DNA of 64,000 bases from Pseudisothecium myosuroides (taxonomy: Eukaryota; Streptophyta; Bryopsida; Hypnales; Lembophyllaceae), in contig OX637288.1 of the NCBI GenBank assembly GCA_951799445.1, positions 34,513,288 through 34,577,287 of the forward strand, given 5' to 3'. Below are positions 1 through 10,663 of the stretch, piece by piece. Below the pieces are notes generated by a model that worked only from the letters and a program-made list of their open reading frames with translations, ran no database searches and was not told where the DNA came from. How positions within the stretch are numbered: position 1 is the first letter of the stretch; each line of letters starts with the position of its first letter. The translations under genes and the position numbers were made by a program.

Positions 1-287
1 AAACCTTCTCATCTAGATTCTTACCTAAAATGTAAACCTTATGAAAATGAGGGCCTTGGATCAATTTTGGACTAATTTATAATCAACAACTTGAAAATTT
101 AAGATTTGTTTTCACTCATTTGGAATGTTCAAAAAATACAAATTAAGTGCATCTAGAGTCTTCTTTCAATCACCAACAAGATGCAACAAAATTAAGTAAT
201 TTCAATGATAATAACTATACTCAGATGCTTATTTGAACAATTCTTAGGTAGTTATATTACTATTGTAAGTGAAGAACAGGATTAGTA
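1..287. other. AT-rich intergenic DNA, nothing recognised
   Basis: AT-rich sequence with no convincing ORF, RNA gene or repeat boundary. Confidence 0.5.
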
Positions 288-1011
288 GGATCATTGCAAG
301 AAAGAACAGTCCTACTTTCCGTCACAATGAGAATGACTCTCTTTTCATCTACTATAACTTTTGAAGCACAAGTCCAATGAACATAAAATTTCTATTAAGC
401 ATGTTTAATTTGATGGTAATCAAATCCCTAAATTTTAAGAGATTAAAAAAATTATTTTATATTTAAAAATCATTTTTGTTAAGTTGTCACACTGTGCGGT
501 TTAGGGGGCCCCAAATTTAATGATGTAGAGTTGAAATTTTCATGGTCTATTTTCACAATAGGAAAGCACGTATCTACCAAAAAAAATCTGAAAATACATC
601 ATTTTATGTCCTCCATATGAGTGCAAACAACACACCCATTGCATGCAATTTTTGAACTTTGAAGATGGTTCTAAGATAATTCTTTTGGTGAAATCTCATT
701 ACCATCAATTCTTTCCAAATGTACAATTTTTAGTTTTTTTTTTAAAAAAATTCCTATTTTTTTCAATTAAAATGTGAAACTATAGTAAAAATACCTATTT
801 TCATAAGATTGTGCACTTTTCTAGTTCTCCTACTTAAAGAATTTTTCTATGCTTTTCCTTCGTATGGTACCTTCTTTTTAAACGTGTATACATTTAACAT
901 TTTTTTTTTAAATTTTTAAATTATTTTTTCTTAAATTATAAAGTACTTTTGGAAAAAAATGAGTAACTTGCAAAACGCTACAAAAAATGCAAGGTCTTTC
1001 TTGCAATGTTC
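288..1011. mobile_element. Non-autonomous DNA transposon (TTGCAAGAAA-terminus MITE), copy 1
   Basis: The left end reads GGATCATTGCAAGAAAGA and the right end is its imperfect inverse (TCTTTCTTGCAATGTTC). Both ends are flanked by TA, consistent with a 2-bp target duplication. The interior is AT-rich and non-coding. Related termini occur at 9115-9884 and 22669-23608, and a similar terminus bounds 15211-15937. The superfamily is unassigned. Confidence 0.6.
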
Positions 1012-1133
1012 TAGTACATCCATGTCAAATAATTAATCCCTATAAAATGAGGGTTTATTAGATAGTTTTCAAATGTAGAACTAAATTTGATGATATTCCC
1101 TCTATCCCATAATGATCTTCTGGTTCCCCTTAA

Positions 1134-2061
1134 CCCCTAAAGGACCAAACACCATTTTTTGGCAACATAGTGATTTTGGGCAGCTCACTACTAATGGAAA
1201 TTTTATTTTTTTTTCTCTGAAATTTTCACACAAAATGTGTCCAAGGTGTAGTTTTAAGGCCCAACAATTTTCATAACTTTTGACTACGTGGTTAAAAAGT
1301 TATTGCATGATATGTAATTTTTCATGTTGGCAGGCAGCCTGGGCAATTCAAATTTTTTTTTAAGAATCACTTTTCTGAAAAATAAAAATTCAAAATTGGT
1401 TCTATAGATTTATATATACATGTAAAGCTTTGAATCATTCCATTTGGACTAATGAATCAAAAGTTATGAGTTTCAGTTTGAGGATAGTTATGGAATCTCT
1501 ACTCTAAAATAAACTTTGAAGTCCTTCATTTAACTCAATTTTCAATATTACTGAAAAAACAAAAAAACATTGGGTGTAGATTGTTTATTACAACATTACA
1601 ATCGATGGAATAGTCATTTTTCAATTACATAACAAAATTCTTGACAATTTAGTATTTTGAATCATTCTCTACCTCTTTCTACTTACTATTTTTTTCCTAT
1701 AAGTTGTACAATTCCAAATGATCTGAAATTTTTCAAGCATGTAGCCAACTTGCTTTGAAGAATGAATCCAAAGAGTAACCACCATTTTGGACATTTTTCA
1801 TTCAAATGTGACCTTGTGAAGGGCAGCTGCCTGTTTTTTTGAAGGGACAAAAAAAGGAATTTTGTCAATTCAAATGCTAATATCTTGCAATCCACATGGT
1901 GGAAAATTCTGAATTTTTTCCACATCTTTTTAAACCAATGTACTACAAGATCCTACAGTTACATCTTTTCAAAAATGTTTTTTTCTAAAATTTGGTACTT
2001 GTATTAGAAATGGTGGTTTTGGAGCGTTTTTAGTGAAAACATAGTAAAAAACCTTTAGGGG
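1134..2061 (+). mobile_element. TTAA-flanked CCC-terminus element, subfamily A, copy 1
   Basis: The element begins CCCCTAAAGGACCAA and ends CCTTTAGGGG. It is flanked on both sides by TTAA (1130-1133 and 2062-2065). It has no coding capacity. Internal blocks shared with the other TTAA elements include CTACAAGATCCTACAGTTA near the right end and a GCTTTGAATCATTCCATTTG block near the middle. TTAA duplications with termini starting CCC are the signature of piggyBac-type transposition; that assignment is an inference because no transposase is in the window. Confidence 0.75.
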
Positions 2062-2199
2062 TTAATTTTATTGCAATATGCTTAATACTTCACCTTGAAA
2101 AGGGATATAAAACTTAAAGTTTCAAGATGATAGGAATGCACCAAATTCTATTTATAGTTTGAAATAGGTTGAATATATATTTATTTTCCACAAAGAATC

Positions 2200-2608
2200 T
2201 TGAGCATTTTTTCCAACTAGAAGATCATTTAAGGAAGGACATCTCTAATTTATAAGGTTCATAGGTTTGTACAAATACAACACGATTTACGTGAATTCAT
2301 ACCTACGTACCATTATCGCATATATTACATGTATTTCTGTGCACTTAATCAATGTTGTTAAAATCTTTATTAAAAGTGTATGATTTATGTGCTTTAATTA
2401 TACAAACGTGGTATCCAAAATGCACCTAAACTGTACTGATACCAGTATAATAATTGTATGTTATTGATAGGCATTGTTAACACACTAATTCAGTGCATAG
2501 AAATACACGTAATATGTGCGATAATGGTATGTAGGCATGAATTCACGACTTCAATACAATATCTGCTAAAAAATCGTCCTTCCTTAAGTTTGAGACGGAG
2601 GGAGTACA
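2200..2608. mobile_element. Foldback MITE with a Stowaway-like terminus
   Basis: Two arms are inverted copies of each other: roughly 2225-2345 (containing GTGAATTCATACCTACG) and roughly 2480-2600 (containing GTAGGCATGAATTCAC). The right end reads GAGACGGAGGGAGTA, the inverse of the plant Stowaway terminus (CTCCCTCCGT). The left terminus is decayed. The same terminus in the other orientation is seen near 32218. Confidence 0.55.
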
Positions 2609-3404
2609 ATAGTATTACAATTAGAGGACTTAACATTAGGATCTCAACCTAAAAGTATTAAGGTGGTCTATATGATTATGCAAATTGGTCCTAAACTTGA
2701 GTTTCAATAGTTCATTTAAAAGCAAATACTTATGTGCTAGATTTAAACCTTAGTATATATAAAGTTATTAGTCCAATGTAATGCAATATTTTTCAAATTT
2801 GGGATTGCAATTTCTTTTCACCTTTTGTCTATTTTTATTTTGTCTAACTTACTTTATTGGTTTATTCTTTCAAATCTAGGAACTCGCTCTCCTTTTATAT
2901 TCATCTTCTTATTCTATGTTCTTCTTTCTAACTTTTTTCTTTCAATGAACAAATTAGCTAGGGTGCAACCTCTTTTACACTTCTATGCCATTCTAACTTT
3001 ATAACATCACAACTAATTCCACAAGAGTCTAAGAACTTAATGTAGCTCCCACTTGTTTTGAAAATTGACTAAAAAAGTTATTGATTGTGTTGTTTGAAAT
3101 CCATCTAAAAAGCTAAAGTAGCTAATCTAAAGAAACACTTCAAGCACCCTCTCCTTACCTTATTCAACAATTTGTATTTGAAACATGATAAGGTGGTGGT
3201 CACTTAGTATAAAATGCTTGTAATCAATATTACCAACACTAAATATCATTACTATTGTGCTATGGTTAGGTGAAGAATCCCACACCACTGTATTTACAAT
3301 CGTATTGCCAAATGATGTTCACTGCAATACTATATTAGAAGCCCTAACTCCTGGCTTAGTGGATTTGCACCTGTGTTGGTAAAGTATATCTTACATATAT
3401 TATA

Positions 3405-3874
3405 AGGTAGATGTACCTAAAAGTAACATTTGTTTAAGATTTGTAAATCTTGAGGGTAGCTATTACATATATTATAAGGTAGATGTACCTAAAAGTAACA
3501 CTTGTTTAAGATCTATAGATCTTGAGGGTAGCTACAGAATAAAATGATGGGATCTTGTTAGGAAATGGTTTACAAAACCAATAAAATTGGTTTTGTATTT
3601 TTCCGAGATTGTATAAATATAATACAATTTTTTGGAAACAATTGTGTAGATGCTCCTACTATGGATTGTAGACTAATACACAAGTAGTCATGGAACATCC
3701 CAAAGCAACAGATTGTAAGCGTGTATCACGCGCAAGAGATTGGTCAACGCAAAACCTGCCTTTATGACTGCGACAACTTTCTGTAACCCCACCTGTCTGC
3801 TTTGCTTCCAATTGTGCTTGGTAGTTTTTTAGATGTCACTAAACAAATCTTGTTACTTTTAGGTATGTGTACCT
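3405..3874. mobile_element. TA-targeting MITE (AGGTRG family) with a duplicated left end
   Basis: The left end AGGTAGATGTACCTAAAAG and the right end CTTTTAGGTATGTGTACCT are inverted relatives, each flanked by TA (3403-3404 and 3875-3876). The first ~72 bp is tandemly repeated (second start at 3477). The termini resemble those at 43846-44213 and 59324-59596. No coding content is evident. Confidence 0.55.
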
Positions 3875-4260
3875 TAGTAGGAGCCGCAGAGACAAGGGCA
3901 CAAGAGCGGGCAAGAGACAAGGTAAACATGTGCATGACAAATCACAAGAATGCTTGTTGCGTTGTAGGTTTTCATCGTGAATAATTGGATGATATTTTTC
4001 CATATTGAAAACATGATGGATTTTGTGACAAGAGTCGTGACAGGGGTTGTGATACTGTGTACTTAATAATATGTCAGGGGAGTAATATAGATGCATAGCA
4101 TTGGTCCTGGTTCCCCAACTCCAGTGCCACATTCAGCTGTTGATGAGCTCACAGATTGTGCACTCAATTGAACAGCGGACATGAGCTTCTGCGTCAAATA
4201 TATATACAAAGGAGCCATCTCTGGTTCATGAGCAGCCTCTGATTCTGCAATATTGCGTCT

Positions 4261-6340
4261 CTACAAGGCTTTGAAAATGATGGGAAGCCCATACTTGGGC
4301 CTCGTCACAATCATCCATGTAGGGTGATGCTTGTAATTCGGCGACGGCAGGAGCTCAAACCGGCGCAGCACTCTGGACAGAATGATCTTAATCTCCATCA
4401 TGGCGAAGTTGCTGCCGATGCACAACCTGGGCCCCAACCCGAACGGATTGAATGCTTGTGGATGGGAGCTTGCAGCCAAGACCCCATTCGCAAATCTCTC
4501 GGGTTTGTACTCCGCTACGTCGTCTCCCCAGTACTGCTTGTCTTGGTTAAGGGGTCCAACTGCAAATTCAATTTCGATGCCCTTAGGAATGAACAAGCTC
4601 TTCAGATGCAAATCCTGTGTCACCACTCTCGTCAGCGATGGTGCTGGTGAGAATGTTCGCATTGTCTCATTCACTATCATGCCCACCTGTATGGCCAAAA
4701 CCGCAATCACACGCTGAGCACGGGGATCGGAATGCATTGCTTTCGTGAAACCCGAAGCCATGAATTTCAGGGGTTTAGGGGTTAGGGTTAGGGTTTAAGA
4801 GCAGAGCGGATTTTAGGGTCTGTACCACTTTGAGGCGAGGGAGGATGCTTGCACTGAAATTCTCTTCGTCGCCGAGAACCTCCAGAACCTCTTGGCGGGC
4901 ACGCTCTTGCCATTCGGGACGTAACGCCAGCATTAGCATTGTGAAGACCACAGTGTTGGCAACTGTGTCTTGTCCACCGAAGTAGAAGAGTTTGCAGTTG
5001 TTCAGCACCGACGCCAGGTTGAACTGGAGCGATCCTTCGTCCCATCCGTCGGTGGCAGCAGTGAGCATGCGACCCAGAAGGTCGTTTCCGTAAGAGCTTG
5101 TTTCCTTGTTGCGAACTGCTCGTTGGCGGCCTTGAATGACTTCGCGGACGAGAGTGTCGATTTTGGAGACCATCTGGTCAATATGTCTGTTCTGTTTCGT
5201 CGGAATATATCTGCTCACAAGGATGTGGAGCTTCTAGAGGTTAGCAATCGCAATTAATGGAAAGTAAAGCATTTAATTTTGATTCTGCTTCAAGGCAATA
5301 GTGGAAGAGGGAATTGGAGATTACCTGTAGAACGGAATGAGCCGATGTTTTACGTCATGGACCGTGCTCAAGAGCTTCTTTGCAAGCTCGTTCTGGGTCT
5401 TGTAGACCAAATTTCCCGTCTCAAAGTCGCCACCAAATGCTGTCCGCGACACGACTTTTCCAGAAATCGCGTGAACATCTGCCTCCACATCGATTTCGGC
5501 CGAGCCGCCAGCTTCGGCTACGATCCGCTCCCACTTGCGTATCTCCATCGCAGTCCCTTCCTTCATAGCCTCGTGCATGCCCTACAAGATGGATATACCT
5601 CTTTCAATCACTAATGCAACCATTCATACCCAGAATACACTTCAAAAAGTTGATTCTAACGATCATTCTATAGAGTGCATACCTTGAGTGCATCCTGATG
5701 AAAAAACGGACCGATGATGCGTCTCTCGTTCGCCCATTTCTCTCCTACTTGACTAATCATGCCTTTACCAACAATGAGAGGGGCGAACCAATACCGAGAT
5801 GGAATCCACTGCAAGGACGCGGAGTTTCTAAAAAACATTTCTTTCGCAATCTCCGGATCTCGAATCACTAATCGCGTCGTTTTCCCAATCCAGTAAAGGA
5901 AATACTTCTCACCTAGATGCTCACAAACAGTCAACATATTGTTACAACTTGCACACACCATGAGTCCATGTATGACTCACGGCTAATATGAAGCCCATCA
6001 CACCAGCTAGAAAAGAATTGAAAGGACTGATCCGATCCATACCTGAAAATTTGGGGAAGAAGAGGGCGTACTGCGGCGTGACCGTCGGTGACAAAGCGGC
6101 ATAGCTGTCGATAGGGACAACTTCGGGAAACGAGTCGAGATACGCTTTCTGGTCCGGCAACTGGCCGACGAGGAACCGGAACGGCAGGGCCTTGACGCCT
6201 TGCTTGGCCATGATGCGACGCAATCTTAACGGTTCCCACAGTCCGTTCCACAACACCTTCGTCACCAGCTGATGTACAACGAAACTGAGTGTCACCACTG
6301 CGAGCGCACTCCAGACCTCCAGGGGCACGACAAACGCCAT
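4261..6340 (-). CDS. Cytochrome P450, CYP72 clan, five exons, apparently intact
   Basis: Membrane-anchored heme monooxygenase. Proposed exons on the minus strand: 6340-6043, 5912-5683, 5581-5325, 5210-4826 and 4686-4261, all with GT/AG introns. The joined frame is 532 codons including the stop (531 aa), normal for the clan. The start is the first in-frame ATG; a hydrophobic N-terminal anchor follows (about residues 5-30) and then a basic LRLRRIM stretch. Exon 4 carries the I-helix oxygen-binding motif GGQDTVAN. Exon 5 carries ExxR (ETMR), PERF, and the heme loop FGLGPRLCIG with its cysteine ligand. The C-terminus (PKYGLPIIFKAL) is typical of CYP72-clan enzymes. The exon 1/2 junction is the least certain, but its phase fits and FFPKF leading into KYFLYW is the expected family alignment. 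The substrate is unknown; CYP72-clan members act on hormones, terpenoids and fatty acids. Confidence 0.9.
4769..4797. repeat. Interstitial telomere-like repeat inside P450 intron 4
   Basis: About four degenerate units of the plant telomere repeat TTTAGGG lie within the 139-bp intron (4687-4825) of the P450 gene. On the coding strand they read as CCCTAA units. Such a tract is either a telo-box-like element or a scar of telomeric DNA captured during break repair. Confidence 0.75.
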
Positions 6341-6639
6341 AGCTACTTCTGTACGTTGTTGGGCAAAATTCTTGCCCACTGAACTCGTGATGGACGACTT
6401 CAAATCAGACTTCTAATCGGACTTCTAATCGGTCTCTAATGTCAGGACTCTTCCATGCGCGCACTGCGACGTACTGCAATTGCATGCATGAGCAGAGGTT
6501 GAATGAATGGTTGATTCGACTCGCGCTCATTGTTAAGTAACTGCGATGTATAAGAGCATCCTCAGTCCGGCCATTACTCACGCTCGGCAACGGTATAAGG
6601 CCGTTGGTCAACAGAAACGCGGCCCCAATGCGATCTGTA

Positions 6640-7026
6640 TTGCACTCAGCACCGGCTCTGCCAAAAGAAGCCCTTGCACGGCAAATTCATGCTCAGTTTG
6701 CTGTGCCCTCAACCGTGCACTGTTCTTCAACAGTCAGGTACTGCATTCAGCACAAAAAGAAGCCCTTGCACGGCAGATTCATGCTCTTTGATGTACCCTC
6801 CATCGTGCTCTGCACTTCAACAGTCAGGTATTGCATTTCAGCACCGGCTCTGCAAAAAGAAGCCTTTGCACGGCAGATTCATGCTCTTTGCTGTGCCCTC
6901 CATCGTGCTCTGCACTTCAACAGTCAGGTATTGCATTCAGCACCGACTCTGCAAAAAGAAGCCCTTGCACGGCAGATTCATGCTCTTTGCTGTGCCCTCC
7001 ATCGTGCTCTGCACTTCAACAGTCAG
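6640..7026. repeat. Minisatellite, four ~92-100-bp units
   Basis: Four tandem units each contain GCCCTTGCACGGCARATTC followed by a CCTCCATCGTGCTCTGCAC-type block and AACAGTCAG. The GGCARATTC anchor recurs near 6679, 6771, 6871 and 6970. The array is GC-richer than its surroundings and begins about 300 bp upstream of the P450 start codon. The overlapping ORFs here come from the repeat and do not look like a gene. Confidence 0.85.
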
Positions 7027-7029
7027 CGC

Positions 7030-7705
7030 AATCATGAGTAACCAAGGAATCATGAACAGGCAGTTCAACTCAGGCAGCTCAGCTTCTAGAACTCTTCCAT
7101 AAAGCAGCTCTTTTGCCTAAGTAAAGTTTGCGATGGTGTTCACGGATGAGGAGCAACAAACTGCAACCTTCTCGTTAACTTCGAGGCCTCCCGAACTGAA
7201 TAACATGAGGATGCTCCAACGATGATGTTTCTGCCACTGCACTCTGCACTTGCCATTTGCAGATCGAGAAGGTATTTAACTTGAAAGTCCAGCCTTGATA
7301 TCCGCGTAACTGACGTCATGACATAACGCCATGAAGGCTTTCTATAGGTGCTGTCTTGCAGTCCTGAACAGTGTTTGTTCTGTTGTCCGACATTGAATCC
7401 AGACTCTTTTTTCCTCGATATCGCAACGATTTCAGATGATGGTTTCTCAAGCTCCATGATGAAGTAAGATCTCAAAAGCTGCAGGGGAAATCACCTGATA
7501 CTCAATGAGTGAGTGCTTGCACGATCTTTACTATAAAAATCATTGTTCACGACTGCGAACCCTGTCTCTTTCCTTGAAATAGCGACAAAACATCTGCGGT
7601 AAATTTTTCACTATAGTGCATTGTGGTTGGCATATATTATTACATGTGCTTAAGGTCTGCGTTGCCATAATCATCATTGCTCAAAATGCAACACCTTTAT
7701 CATGA
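7030..7705. other. Upstream flank of the minisatellite, no gene recognised
   Basis: Moderate-GC sequence with short ORFs in several frames, none with recognisable domains. It may be distal promoter of the P450 gene. Confidence 0.35.
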
Positions 7706-7709
7706 TTAA

Positions 7710-8632
7710 CCCCCTAAAGGACCAACATGCGTTTTTTGGCAACACAGAAATTTTGGGCAGGTACGTGTGATTGAAGATTTGCATATTTTGGGCTGAAATT
7801 TTTATAGAAGGTAGGGATGAGGAATATCTTTCATATGCACCAAATTTCATGACATTTGGAAATATGAGTCAAAAGTTACGGCCTAATATGTTGTTTGTTT
7901 CTCAACTCGGGCAGTCCGAGCAGATAAAAAAAATTCACTTTTTTCAAAAATGAAAATTTGAAATTGGTTTATTAGATTTATATATACGTGGAAACCTTTG
8001 AATCATTCCATTTTGATCAATGAGTCAAACATTATGAGGATTTTTACTTTGCGGGTAGTTATGGATTGTCAACTCTAAAATAAACTTTAAGTTTTTTATT
8101 TCACTCAATTTTCAATATTTTTCCAAAAAAAAAAATGTAGGATGTAGATTGTTTATTACAACATTGCAACATTGGGATTGGCATTTTTCAATTCCATAAT
8201 TAACTTCTTAACAATTTAGTGTTTTGAACCATTCCCTACTTCTTTCTACTTACTATTTTTTTCCTATATGTTGTATAATTTCAAATAATCTGAAAATTTT
8301 CAAGCATGTAGCCAACTTGCCTTGAAGAATGAATCCAAAGAAGCACAACCATTTTGGAATTTTTTTTGTAATAATCTGACCTTGTGAAGTGCAGCTGCCC
8401 GGTTTTTCGCAGGGCCAAAAAAAAGGACTTTTGCTACTTCAAACGCTAATATCTTCCAATCTACATGATGGAAATTTCTGAAATCTTTTCCATATATTCT
8501 CAAACCAGAGTACTACAAGATCCTACGGTTACATGTGCCTAAAAATTATATTTTTCAAAAATTTGGTACTTGTACTAGAAATGGCAGTTTTGGAGCATTT
8601 TTGGTGTGAACATAATCGAGGAACTTTAGGGG
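7710..8632 (+). mobile_element. TTAA-flanked CCC-terminus element, subfamily A, copy 2
   Basis: It begins CCCCCTAAAGGACCAAC and ends AACTTTAGGGG, flanked by TTAA at 7706-7709 and 8633-8636. It is collinear with 1134-2061 over its whole length, including GATCCTACGGTTACATG near the right end. Non-coding. Confidence 0.8.
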
Positions 8633-9114
8633 TTAAAAAACGACATTAATACAGTGTCAACTTTTAATACATACATACAAACAATACTATGAGATTTCAA
8701 AACTCATTCATATGGTATCCAAGTAATACATGCTAAAGTATATTGTCTAGACTCCTCTTTCACTAGCAAAGAAGATCCTTTAAAAAAAATGTTAAATAAT
8801 ATTTTATATTTAATAATAATAAAATATTCTATGGATGTTGAATATGGATGCATTTACTTTACATCCTTCTATTGTAGATTGTAGGGTGTCCTTTTTGAAG
8901 GGATAGTGAGAGATTACTACCCACTCACTTAATAAGTATATAAATCAATTAGTCAACCCCTATATCTATAATTTTTTTTAACATGCTAAATTACAATCAA
9001 TATAAGATTAACAATTGTACCCCATATCTGCATATTATGTATTTCATATTCTCAATACATATATCCATATTTCATACCGTATAAATATTCCATATAACAT
9101 TTGTGTCCTATATA

Positions 9115-9884
9115 GGGTCGTTGCAAGAAAGAGCGATATTAGTGATTTGTCATAGGGTGAGTACTGAAGCTTTCTTTTGTGGTAGTTTTTGAAGTATGAC
9201 TTGCATGCATTTGGAATTTTTATAGGATATGCCTCTCTTGAATGCAATCATATTTCATATTTTTCAAAATTAGAAAAAAATCATTTTATATCTAAAAATC
9301 AATAAACTAATATATTACATTTTAAATTTTTAGGGATTTTAGTACTATGGAGTCCCCAAATTTACTGATCTGGAGTTGAAATTCCTATGGTCTATTCCCA
9401 CAATAGAAAGCCATCTTTTTATTTAGAGGAATTTAAAAAACATAAAAGCATTTTACGTTTCCCACAATAGAAACGCCCTCTTTGCATGAACGTAGAAGAC
9501 ATAAGATTTCATGCAAAGAGGGCTCCTTTGCGCGTGCAATTCTAAACGTTGAAGATGGTTTCAAGATCATTTTTTTGGTGAAATCTCTTCACCATGAAAT
9601 CTTTCCAAATGAACAATTTTTAGTTTCTTTGAAAATAGCTTTTCCTATTTCTTACAAATTAAAACATCAAAGTATCTATTTTCTTCAAAATTTCAGTTCA
9701 CTCTTTTTTGTGAATGACTTTTGATCTAGATTTTTTTTATGTCTAAATTTTTTTTGACATGCTATTTTTAGTGTTAAACTAATTATCTTTAACTTATTTT
9801 GAAAAAATCATTTCCAAAGCTCATAGTATTGGGAGTATTAGCCAAAATGGAACAAAAAAGGGACACTCTTTCTTGCAACCACCC
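9115..9884. mobile_element. TTGCAAGAAA-terminus MITE, copy 2
   Basis: Left end GGGTCGTTGCAAGAAAGAG, right end CTCTTTCTTGCAACCACCC, both flanked by TATA (9111-9114 and 9885-9888). Inside lies a perfect 15-bp hairpin (stem 9475-9489 with 9509-9523, GCCCTCTTTGCATGA, 19-nt loop). No coding capacity. Confidence 0.7.
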
Positions 9885-10193
9885 TATATTATATATGTAT
9901 GTATTCCATATGTATTCCATATATTATATTTATATCAAAGTTGTTTAGGTTGGGGGAGGGGTGGACAAGGGACCCTTTTGAGAGGATGGTTGAACCTCCT
10001 TCATTCAAACAAATCTATCACTTGTACAGTTGCAATACAAAATGGGTTCGATCCAACCCATCTTGTCTACCCGGACTAATTTCTTTCAAAGTTACAACGT
10101 ACGGACATTGATTCCCTCTACTATGGAACAAATTATTATTATTCAATTCTAATGCCAATTGGCAAAAGAGACTAGAGTTAATCGTAAAGTGAC

Positions 10194-10355
10194 CCCCAGT
10201 TTGTACCAACGGTATTAGAAGAAGGTTTAACTAAGAATAGTACAAAAAAAACACAATACTGAAGGCTCCATTAGATCCTAGTTTGTATCAAGTGTGTCAG
10301 AGGAAGGCTTAACTAAGAATAATACAAAAGAAACACAACACCAAAGGCTCCATTA
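10194..10355. repeat. Tandem duplication, 2 x ~82 bp
   Basis: Two adjacent, diverged copies both end in GGCTCCATTAGA (10264 and 10346). They abut the MITE at 10356. Confidence 0.6.
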
Positions 10356-10660
10356 GAGCATGGCCACCCTTACTCGCCCAACTTGGCACGCTCAAATTTT
10401 CCATCTAATTTTGAAGGGCCTTCAATTTCCTTGTCCAGTTGTCCCTCAGCGTTGCTCACCGAACAAAACCCATAAATATTCAAATGACCACTCATCAAGT
10501 AGAATAAATAATAAAGCAAATAAAAATGAATAGTGATTTCAAGGGCCATTCCTTGACACGATAATATTGAATGTCAAGAGAATAATATAAAAGCCCCGTA
10601 GCGCATTTCATTCACATTTGAAGATTGTTGGCCCCCTAGCGTGTAAGGTTGGCCATGCTC
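10356..10660. mobile_element. MITE with TTA target duplication (Tourist/Harbinger-like)
   Basis: Inverted termini GAGCATGGCCACCCTTA and TAAGGTTGGCCATGCTC are flanked by TTA (10353-10355 and 10661-10663). A 3-bp TTA/TAA duplication is characteristic of PIF/Harbinger elements. The 305-bp interior is non-coding. Confidence 0.65.
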
Positions 10661-10663
10661 TTA

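Noticed and set aside
4324..4717. Plus-strand ORFs opposite the last P450 exon
   Set aside because: Antisense shadows of a well-supported coding exon.
4690..4761. Start of the terminal P450 ORF at the ATG at 4761 (MASGFTK) as a separate protein
   Set aside because: This stretch lies in the intron upstream of the CAG acceptor at 4687. Joining exon 4 (ending LKV) to VGMIVNETMR restores the family alignment and keeps the frame.
6604..7102. Overlapping plus-strand ORFs of 140-145 codons upstream of the P450
   Set aside because: They arise from the ~100-bp minisatellite; translations are repetitive in all frames and have no domain.
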